Shown piece by piece: positions 8,021 to 13,761 of a stretch of 13,761 bases of DNA. Position numbers and translations under genes: made by a program. The notes under the pieces are model-generated. The model had not been told where the DNA came from. It did not search any database and was given only the letters and a program-made list of their open reading frames with translations. This stretch comes from Alphaproteobacteria bacterium (GTDB lineage Bacteria > Pseudomonadota > Alphaproteobacteria > JALRGP01). The DNA lies in NCBI GenBank assembly GCA_023259685.1, contig JALRGP010000017.1, positions 1 to 13,761 on the forward strand, read 5' to 3'. Every line of letters starts with the position of its first letter. Position 1 is the stretch's first letter.

Positions 8021-9055
8021 ATGAACTTTATTCGTGACTGTCGCGCTCACCATCCTATTATTGCCGCAATTGATCTGGGGACAAATTCTTGTCGTTTATT
8101 GATTGTGCGATTAAATGTGGCCAGTGAACGCTCTAATTTTTTAAGGATATTTTCCAAATCTTTTTCTTGGAAAGTGATCGATTCTTATTCTCGTGTAATT
8201 CGCTTAGGAGAGGGGTTGCATCATACTCCCCTGTTATCTGACAATGCGATCGAACGTGCTATTGAATCTTTACAAATTTGTAAGAAAAAATTGGACCGGT
8301 ATGCAGTTTCGAAATTAAGAATTGTTGGAACAGAAGCATGCAGACGTGCTAAAAATGCTGAAGTTTTAATTGATCGAGCTAAAAAAGAATTGGGATTGTC
8401 TATCGACGTTATCAACGCCAAAGAAGAGGCACGTCTTGCTTTACGTGGGTGTTCCGCTGTTCTTGATCGTCGTTTGGAATATTCCGTTATTTTTGATATC
8501 GGCGGAGGAAGCACAGAGGTCAGTTTTATCAAAAAAATAGATAAAAAAAGAGGCGTCGTCTCTTTGTTCGAAGTTATTGATTCTGTTTCTTTGCCTCATG
8601 GCGTGGTCACATCCAGCGAAGCTTTGGCGCAATCACCAGATATCAAAGCGGCTCGAGCCGATTTATTGGAGTCGGTGCAAAGTTTATTAAAGGATTTTTC
8701 TAACAAGCACTCTATCCAAGAACATATCAATAATCAAAATATTCAAATGTTGGGGACCTCTGGTACCGTCACAACCCTTGCAGCGATCCATTTTGGACTG
8801 GTTCAATACAGCCGAAAAGCCATTGATGGCACTATTTTGAACACATCATCATTTTTAAAAGTCATAGATAATATATTAGAGATCAAAGAAACTGATACAC
8901 CACATCCATGTATTGCTCCCAATTTTTTGGAATACGCTATTACAGGGTCCCTTATATTAAAAGGTATTTGTTTGAATTTACCGGTTGATAAAATACGTGT
9001 TGCTGACCGTGGTGTACGCGAAGGTGTTTTAAATGACTTGGCTGCAGCAATTTAA
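8021..9055 (+). CDS. Ppx/GppA-family phosphatase (exopolyphosphatase or pppGpp phosphatase)
   Basis: Members of this actin-like ATPase-fold family cleave the terminal phosphate of polyphosphate or convert pppGpp to ppGpp. Visible phosphate-binding motifs are AIDLGTNSCRLL (Asp18), FDIGGGSTEV (Gly161-163) and LGTSGTVTTLA. At 344 residues it contains only the two-domain core and lacks the C-terminal HD-like domain of E. coli Ppx and GppA, as is usual for the short alphaproteobacterial form. Substrate choice cannot be told from sequence. I chose the ATG at 8021 over the in-frame TTG at 8012, because the promoter -10 ends at 8006 and would place the transcript start at about or after that TTG. The usual alphaproteobacterial partner rlmE does not follow. 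The gene ends tail-to-tail with the MarC-family gene, with 8 bp between stops. Confidence 0.88.
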   Translation: MNFIRDCRAHHPIIAAIDLGTNSCRLLIVRLNVASERSNFLRIFSKSFSWKVIDSYSRVIRLGEGLHHTPLLSDNAIERAIESLQICKKKLDRYAVSKLRIVGTEACRRAKNAEVLIDRAKKELGLSIDVINAKEEARLALRGCSAVLDRRLEYSVIFDIGGGSTEVSFIKKIDKKRGVVSLFEVIDSVSLPHGVVTSSEALAQSPDIKAARADLLESVQSLLKDFSNKHSIQEHINNQNIQMLGTSGTVTTLAAIHFGLVQYSRKAIDGTILNTSSFLKVIDNILEIKETDTPHPCIAPNFLEYAITGSLILKGICLNLPVDKIRVADRGVREGVLNDLAAAI

Positions 9056-9063
9056 AATTAAAT

Positions 9064-9693
9064 TTATAAAGAAAAAGCAGACTTAATCCCGTGGATAATA
9101 CTTTGAATAGCAAGGGCTGCCAGGATAATTCCACACACTCTAATTAACACATTAATGCCGGTAATTCCGAGTTTCATCAGTAAACGTCCACCATACATCA
9201 TGCCAACATATGTCATCCCAATAACGATGGTAACGCATGCAAACAATATGATATAAGCCAGCCATCCAATCGTTTCAGATTGTTGTAACAAAACAACCAT
9301 GGATGTTAATGATCCAGGTCCAGCAATCAGAGGTATAGCTAAAGGAAAAACGGATACATCTTGACGTTTTCGGGCTTCTTTTGTTTCCTCTTCTGTGGGA
9401 CCGTGGTGTTGCCCTTCTTTAGCAATGACCATATCGATGGCGGCAAGTAATAATAAAAAACCACCTGCAATTTGAAAAGCTCCCTTTGAAATACCCATGG
9501 CATCTAATAAAGAATCTCCAACAATACCAAATGACAATAACAATACCAAAGAAATGACACACGCTCTTTTTGCAACGCGTTGTTTTTCTACGCTATCTTC
9601 ACTCTTTGTTAACGTAATAAAAACTGGGATCGCTGCGATGGGGTCAATAACAACAAATAATGTCACAAAAGCTTGCCAAAAAAATTCCATCAT
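9064..9693 (-). CDS. MarC-family integral membrane protein
   Basis: This 209-residue protein is nearly all membrane. Six hydrophobic segments are visible at about 5-27, 44-66, 72-92, 115-136, 143-167 and 172-204. The conserved DPIAAIP (17-23) in segment 1 and PLAIPLIAGPGS after the hydrophilic loop (about 93-114) are typical of the MarC/UPF0056 family. The family's function is unsettled; E. coli MarC was once linked to multiple antibiotic resistance, but that link was not upheld. Transport is a guess from topology. Its first ATG (9693) overlaps the stop of the SDF gene as ATGA. AAAAGG at 9702-9707 is 8 bases from this ATG and 11 from the next one (9690), which favours the first. Confidence 0.9.
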   Translation of the reverse strand: MMEFFWQAFVTLFVVIDPIAAIPVFITLTKSEDSVEKQRVAKRACVISLVLLLSFGIVGDSLLDAMGISKGAFQIAGGFLLLLAAIDMVIAKEGQHHGPTEEETKEARKRQDVSVFPLAIPLIAGPGSLTSMVVLLQQSETIGWLAYIILFACVTIVIGMTYVGMMYGGRLLMKLGITGINVLIRVCGIILAALAIQSIIHGIKSAFSL

Positions 9694-10823
9694 TTCTCAA
9701 ACCTTTTAAAAAAATTTACAAATATCATTGCAAATGCACCATTACCCAAGATGTTAAACATGGTAATAATGGGGTCAAATAAAATGTAAATCCCACTAAT
9801 TAACGATAACATATCAGGGGAAAACCCTAAATATTTCTCTAAAATAGGAAGCATCACCAACACACCCCCTCCAGGAACACCAGCAACAGCAAATTTATTT
9901 AAAACAAAAAAAATGGCAAATAGGAAAAAATTGACAAAAGATACATCTGGAAGACCAAAAGACATCCGCAAAGCCAAAGCCACAATGATAATTGAAAAAC
10001 AATCTCCGATTAAATGGATATTAGAACTAATGGGTAAAATAGCTCGAACCAAAGGTGATCCAGTATTTTTTTCACAGGCCATGATGGTTGATGGCAATGA
10101 TAATGCGCTGGACGCGGTTGTGAGCCCCGATAACATCGCAGGAAACATATGAGATAAAGAGTGCAAAACTTTTTTAATGGTATCGCAGCCAATCATATAC
10201 ATGATGACAATGTAGACAAAGCAGGTCGAGACAATAAAAATTAAAACCTTAAAATAATTTTGAAAAATTAATAATAATGTATTTTCATGAGCCATTTTTA
10301 AAGCAAATCCAAAAATAAATAAAGGAATCGTCGGTGTTAAAATTTTTTCTAAAAAAAATTTAATGACTTTATTTGCTTTTTCAATAAAATAATTTAACTG
10401 ATCTTTAAAAAAAGAACGCCCTGCTATAAAAAAGACGATTGTTATTAAAAAAGCATGTTCATTCTTTATAATTTTAGGAATGAAAAGAGAAAAAATTGGT
10501 TCTAAGCGGGACGATTCTTGAACAAGAAAAAAATTCATTTTTTTTAGAAAAAATTGACTCACACCATAAGATGTCATAGTCGCAAGAAAATTTGATCCAA
10601 TAATAAAGATTGTAAAAAATATCGCAAAACGAATGGCATTGGTTCCCAATTTTTTTAAACTACTCATTAAAAATATACACATTATAAACGGCATGATAAA
10701 TAAAAACAGATCTTTTAAACACAGGCTGATACTTAGGCAAAAAGATTTTATATCGATGGGAATCACGTCGTGACCTAAAAAAGCCACTAAAAGCGCTATT
10801 AAAATTGATAACAAAAAAAACAA
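9690..10823 (-). CDS. SDF-family (dicarboxylate/amino acid:cation) symporter with altered ion-site residues
   Basis: SDF transporters carry dicarboxylates or amino acids across the inner membrane, coupled to Na+ or H+. This 377-residue protein is strongly hydrophobic, with about eight membrane segments. It has the family's hairpin motifs: the serine-rich HP1 loop GLTTASSALSLP (233-244) and VPGGGVLVMLP (316-326) in HP2. Segment 8 is FDPIITMFNILGN (349-361). Compared with archaeal GltPh, Asp394 and Asn401 are kept as Asp350 and Asn357. Arg397 is Ile353, Asp390 is Tyr346, Asp405 is Asn361, and the NMDG motif reads HLIG (270-273). An acidic amino acid as substrate therefore looks unlikely. The start is TTG (10823): no ATG or GTG lies between it and the in-frame stop at 10878-10880, and no Shine-Dalgarno sequence is visible. 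It is the first gene of a pair with the MarC-family gene. Confidence 0.85.
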   Translation of the reverse strand: MFFLLSILIALLVAFLGHDVIPIDIKSFCLSISLCLKDLFLFIMPFIMCIFLMSSLKKLGTNAIRFAIFFTIFIIGSNFLATMTSYGVSQFFLKKMNFFLVQESSRLEPIFSLFIPKIIKNEHAFLITIVFFIAGRSFFKDQLNYFIEKANKVIKFFLEKILTPTIPLFIFGFALKMAHENTLLLIFQNYFKVLIFIVSTCFVYIVIMYMIGCDTIKKVLHSLSHMFPAMLSGLTTASSALSLPSTIMACEKNTGSPLVRAILPISSNIHLIGDCFSIIIVALALRMSFGLPDVSFVNFFLFAIFFVLNKFAVAGVPGGGVLVMLPILEKYLGFSPDMLSLISGIYILFDPIITMFNILGNGAFAMIFVNFFKRFEK

Positions 10824-10849
10824 TTTACTGTAGTGTTGTGTGCTTTTTA

Positions 10850-10886
10850 ACAGTTTACTATCTTTATCTTGAAATTGTTAAACTGT
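10850..10886. repeat. Inverted repeat upstream of the SDF transporter gene
   Basis: ACAGTTTA (10850-10857) and TAAACTGT (10879-10886) are perfect 8-bp arms with a 21-base gap, 27-63 bp upstream of the TTG start. The placement suits an operator, or a long hairpin in the leader. I saw no convincing promoter hexamers around it. Confidence 0.4.
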
Positions 10887-10900
10887 ACAAATTGACGATT

Positions 10901-11395
10901 AGGGCAGGGCAGGGCCTACGCATGAAAATTTGTGGTAAATTTACAACAAGAATAGAAGGGATTTAAAAGCCAAGTAATACATGCTAACTTAAATGAAATT
11001 AGTGATAAAATTCCATCAAATGGAAGAAGTTTTGGGACATTATTTTAAAGACGTTGACGATCCAAGATCTTTGAGAAACCAGCGTCATTCGTTGATGGCC
11101 CTCATTGGCACAACATTATTAGCCGTGTTATCTGGTATTGATAGCTTTAGTGGTATGCAGGATTTCGTGGAGATGCATTTTGACGAACTATCAAAGTATT
11201 TTAATTTAACAAGCGGTGTTCCCAGCCATGACACTTACCGACGTCTATGGGATAGCCTGTCTCCAACGCAATTCCAGGCATCGTTTCAAGAATTCGTTAA
11301 AACTCTTCAAACAGTTTCAAGTGATGTCATTAGTTTAGACGGGAAAGCTTTGCATGTTGTGAGCGCTTGGTGTAGAGCTAATCAGCTTGTTTTGG
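10901..11395 (+). mobile_element. Truncated ISAs1-family insertion sequence (left part only)
   Basis: The left boundary is set near three tandem copies of AGGGC (10901-10915), followed by CTACGCATGAAAATTTG. I take this to lie at the terminal repeat because it is the sharp G-rich transition before the transposase leader. The right boundary, near 11395, is where transposase similarity stops and the antisense frame of the neighbouring broken gene begins. The rest of the transposase and the right terminal repeat are missing. The exact ends are estimates. Confidence 0.6.
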
Positions 11396-11406
11396 ATGTT
11401 GATTAG
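10993..11406 (+). pseudogene. ISAs1-family transposase, internally deleted and truncated
   Basis: The 137 residues match the N-terminal third of ISAs1-family DDE transposases. The landmarks are DDPRSLRNQRHSL (22-34), GVPSHDTYRRLW (75-86) and ISLDGKAL, which holds the first catalytic Asp116. Full-length members are around 370-380 residues. Two lesions are visible. Family members carry about 10-15 residues between DGKxL and HxVSAW, but here DGKAL runs straight into HVVSAWCRANQLVL, an in-frame deletion. Homology then ends after QLVL with DVD and a stop, so the second Asp and the Glu of the DDE triad are gone. It cannot move itself. The ATG at 10993 is the first in frame after the leader, and no Shine-Dalgarno sequence is seen. 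Confidence 0.85.
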
Positions 11407-11892
11407 TGATAAATTTTTCCAGAGTTTCTTTTTCTGCACGCTCTACTTCACTGTTTTCATATCCCAGTAATCAAATATCAGTTTGGTATCCATGTTCTGA
11501 TAATAATTTTAGAAGATTACTTGTTTTTTCAGCGTAAAATTCATTCACTTCTTCTCTCCATATAAAATCTAATTTTGGATGTTGTAATCTATTTTTTAAA
11601 GAAAAATAAGGAAGATCTATGGATGCAACCATATCAGGATAAACACCTGACAATTGAAGATCAGGAAAAACTTTTTTAATTGTTTCTTCAATTTTAAATC
11701 CACGTACACTTAAAAATTTAATGTTTTATCAAAGAATAATTCAATTCGAACTGGATGGTCTGTATTATTTTGGATTTGTATCGGGCTCAGATCCTTTAAC
11801 ATGTCGTTTAAGGATTGATGGTGAAGTTGATAGGATGACTCCATAGAGTACCCTAAAAATGGCACAACTAAAGCAAGTGTTTTTTTGAACAT
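11396..11892 (-). pseudogene. Broken gene for a probable exported protein, family unknown
   Basis: Two minus-strand frames together look like one gene. The first (ATG at 11892) starts MFKKTLALVVPFLGYS, a possible signal peptide, and reads to IELFFDKTLNF before a TAA at 11710-11712. The next frame continues as FLSVRGFKIEETIKKVFPDL through SGVYPDMVASIDLPYF to GYQTDI and a TGA at 11471-11473. Between 11712 and 11726 the two frames can be joined by a one-base change in an A/T run (AAATTTTT). Past the TGA the same frame stays open and protein-like (GYENSEVERAEKETLEKF) until it runs into the ISAs1 remnant. So the gene shows a frameshift, a nonsense codon and a lost 3' end. I do not recognise a family. 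It lies downstream of hscA on the same strand. The frameshift could also be a sequencing error in the homopolymer. Confidence 0.65.
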
Positions 11893-11951
11893 AAGAAACG
11901 ATGATTGATATGAGTTGCATCATTAGTATCAAATAAATTGTTAATAAATTA

Positions 11952-13595
11952 TTAAAAATTATCTAACTTTGCTTTTTTAATGGATTCCTCAATTTGAATT
12001 TCGGCTAAGCGTTGTGATGCAACTGATAAAGCTTTTATCGATTCATGAATAGAAGTTCGATCTTGTTGATCAATGTGATATTGTAATTGATTCAGCAAAG
12101 CTTCAAGATGGCATCTGTTTTCTTGATCCAGCAATGCACCATAATCAGACAATGCTTGGGTTACATAAGATGCTAATTTCGATCCATTCATCAGATCTTG
12201 GTGTAGTAATCGCTTTTCCATATCATCGGCACCATGTTGATGTCCCTCATAAATATAATTTTTAATATCTTCATGAGTCAGCCCAAAGGTTGGCCTGATA
12301 TCAATATCAATTTTTTGTTGTGTTTTTTTCTCGACAGCTTCAACATGTAACAAACCATCGCCGTCCAATTGGAATGTCACTTGGATTTGACTCATGGGGG
12401 GGAGATTTTTCATAACAAATTTACCCAAAGACATGCAATCTTTAGCAAATTCTCGCTCTCCTTGAACAATATGCAATATCATTTGGCTGTGATGAGCTTC
12501 GGCGGTTGTAAAATTTTGAGCCATTGAAATGGGAATAGGGCTATTTCTTGGGATAATTTTATCGACAATCCCTCCGTGTATTTCAATCCCCAAGGACAAT
12601 GGGGATACATCTAACAAGACATGCGTTAAATTACGTGCTTGAAATGCCGCACCAATGGCAACCGCCTCATCTGGAGATATGGAATTTAAAATGGAACAAT
12701 GGAATGTATTTTTCAGCATATCGGTTAAAAAAGATAAGCGCGTTGATCCTCCAACCAAAATAATGGCATCCAAATCTTTTGCTTTCATGCCTGCGTCTTG
12801 TAAAACATGCTCACAAATAGAGATTGTTTTTTCAATGAAAGGAAGTGATATTTTTTTTAAAACATCAATGCTGAGGGGAGATGACATGGTTTGTTTAATA
12901 TGTCTTGCCCATAAATGATTGGCAGTGGTGTGAGGACGACCATAATAATCAAGAATCGTATGGTCAATGTCATCGCCGCCTAAATGAGCATCACCGCCGC
13001 TGCCTAAAATATGAAAAACACCTTTGTTTAGGCGAAGCAATGATACATCAAAGGTGCCTCCGCCTAAGTCATAAACTAAAAATGTTCCTTGGGTTTTTAA
13101 ATCCAATCCAAAGGCAATAGCTGCAGCCGTTGGTTCGTTAATAAGACGCAGAACTTTCCATCCTGCCATTTCTGCGGCGGTTTTAATAGCCATACGTTGG
13201 GGTTCTTGAAAATAGGCAGGAACACTAATCACACAGCTTGTTAAATTTTCAATTAAGCGAGACGCTCTGTTTTTTAGATATTTAAAAATATGACATGCAA
13301 GCTCAATAGGAGGTTTACCATGAAAAACAGGATCGTTTGCCGCATGCATCAATCGTTTAATGGAACAAATCATCTTGCTTTTGTCATCGACATCATGAGG
13401 ATTATCGCACACATTAATGTTGCCGTCATTTTCGTACAAGACGGTTGGAATAATAAGGGGACCTTTCTCATCTTTTAAAACTTGAGATGTTTTTCCATCA
13501 AAATATGCGACCAACGAATAGGTTGTTCCAAAATCAATCCCAACAGCTTCTTGTTGCATCACTTCATAAGAAGGATCGTCAATTTGAATAAACAT
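11952..13595 (-). CDS. hscA: HscA, Hsp70-type chaperone for Fe-S cluster assembly
   Basis: HscA works with the J-protein HscB to release Fe-S clusters from the scaffold IscU. The 547-residue protein has the Hsp70 nucleotide-binding domain: GIDFGTTYS at 19-27, Asn153 in NEPTAAA, DLGGGTFD at 176-183 and VGGSTR at 281-286. The substrate-binding domain starts at DVSPLSLG (329). LGIEIHGGIVDKIIPRN and the QGERE...CMSLGKF stretch are HscA-like rather than DnaK-like. Only 39 residues lie between GGDDID and LPFIEKT, a region of about 90 in DnaK, so subdomain IIB is much reduced. AGGGG 8 bases before the ATG is a good ribosome site. No hscB, iscU, iscA or fdx is next to it: a decayed gene lies downstream and an IS5-type element upstream, so its usual isc neighbours lie elsewhere or are lost. 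Confidence 0.92.
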   Translation of the reverse strand: MFIQIDDPSYEVMQQEAVGIDFGTTYSLVAYFDGKTSQVLKDEKGPLIIPTVLYENDGNINVCDNPHDVDDKSKMICSIKRLMHAANDPVFHGKPPIELACHIFKYLKNRASRLIENLTSCVISVPAYFQEPQRMAIKTAAEMAGWKVLRLINEPTAAAIAFGLDLKTQGTFLVYDLGGGTFDVSLLRLNKGVFHILGSGGDAHLGGDDIDHTILDYYGRPHTTANHLWARHIKQTMSSPLSIDVLKKISLPFIEKTISICEHVLQDAGMKAKDLDAIILVGGSTRLSFLTDMLKNTFHCSILNSISPDEAVAIGAAFQARNLTHVLLDVSPLSLGIEIHGGIVDKIIPRNSPIPISMAQNFTTAEAHHSQMILHIVQGEREFAKDCMSLGKFVMKNLPPMSQIQVTFQLDGDGLLHVEAVEKKTQQKIDIDIRPTFGLTHEDIKNYIYEGHQHGADDMEKRLLHQDLMNGSKLASYVTQALSDYGALLDQENRCHLEALLNQLQYHIDQQDRTSIHESIKALSVASQRLAEIQIEESIKKAKLDNF

Positions 13596-13683
13596 GTGGA
13601 TAGCCCCTGTTTTGATATATGATCAATTGTAACATACTGTTAAGAACATCAAATGAATAGAAAAAATTAAAAAACTCTCAATA

Positions 13684-13761
13684 CTAGACCTCCTGCAAAA
13701 CATCAAAGAGCCAACTCAAAATGACAAATACCCGCAATTAAACTAAACCTGAGACCAAATC
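13684..13761 (-). mobile_element. End of an IS5-family element, cut by the window edge
   Basis: CTAGACCTCCTGCAAAAC at 13684-13701 resembles the GAGACCTTTGCAAAA-type terminal repeat of IS5-family (IS1031-like) elements. It sits 2 bases after the stop codon of a minus-strand transposase end, the usual arrangement at the right end of such elements. The other end lies outside the window. The exact terminal base and target duplication cannot be fixed from one end. Confidence 0.55.
13703..13761 (-). CDS. IS5-family transposase, C-terminal end only
   Basis: The minus-strand frame entering from the window edge encodes FGLRFSLIAGICHFELAL followed by TGA (13703-13705). FGLRFNLIAGIYNFEL-like ends are characteristic of IS5-family transposases common in Rickettsiales-type genomes. 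Only 18 residues are visible, so the state of the rest of the gene is unknown. The identification rests on this match plus the adjoining terminal repeat. It points toward hscA, whose start is about 108 bases downstream of the transposase stop, so read-through from the element could reach hscA. Confidence 0.6.
   Translation of the reverse strand, partial: FGLRFSLIAGICHFELAL

Noticed and set aside
11471..11473. The in-frame TGA might be read as tryptophan (recoded genetic code)
   Set aside because: Tryptophan is encoded by TGG in the intact genes, and other genes here (clpX, the S33 hydrolase, the SDF gene) end in TGA. A nonsense mutation in an already broken gene is simpler.
11905..11933. Hairpin (TTGAT...ATCAA) downstream of hscA as its terminator
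   Set aside because: The stem is interrupted by a bulge and no T-run follows on the minus strand, so it does not fit an intrinsic terminator.

Overview
The window looks like chromosomal DNA of an AT-rich, host-associated alphaproteobacterium, with a Rickettsiales/Holosporales-like flavour. The basis is the clpP-clpX-lon gene order, the low G+C visible throughout, the Rickettsia-like shape of the HscA and SDF proteins, and the remains of two insertion sequences next to a decayed gene. The taxonomic placement is inference, because no rRNA or other marker gene is present.

Layout. Positions 1-478 hold only the possible tail of a gene cut by the window edge, small inverted and tandem repeats, and a short G+C-richer patch with no recognisable gene. 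On the minus strand, 479-5772 carries the ATP-dependent protease block clpP, clpX, lon, closed by a clear intrinsic terminator (1512-1541). An S33-type prolyl aminopeptidase-like hydrolase follows downstream. Diverging from clpP on the plus strand are pepA (leucyl aminopeptidase) and rppH (RNA 5' pyrophosphohydrolase), which overlap by 11 nt, and then a Ppx/GppA phosphatase behind an extended -10 promoter. Converging on it from the right are an SDF-family cation symporter and a MarC-family membrane protein, coupled by an ATGA overlap. Positions 10901-11892 are a decay zone: a truncated, internally deleted ISAs1-family transposase abuts a minus-strand gene broken by a frameshift, a stop codon and loss of its 3' end. 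hscA (Fe-S cluster Hsp70) follows on the minus strand. The right edge holds the terminal repeat and transposase C-terminus of an IS5-family element.

How the genes fit together. Five peptidase or protease genes sit within 7 kb: ClpP with its unfoldase ClpX, Lon, PepA and the proline iminopeptidase-like hydrolase. Together they could take a protein from unfolding through peptides to free amino acids. The usual alphaproteobacterial neighbours tig (before clpP) and hupB (after lon) are absent from the adjacent positions. hscA is separated from any isc genes visible here and lies between two IS remnants.

I see no novel multi-gene system. The points most worth a second look are the altered ion- and substrate-site residues of the SDF transporter, the doubly broken ISAs1 remnant joined to the decayed gene, the very short 5' leader of the Ppx/GppA gene, a palindrome inside the clpP promoter spacer, and the shortened nucleotide-binding domain of HscA.
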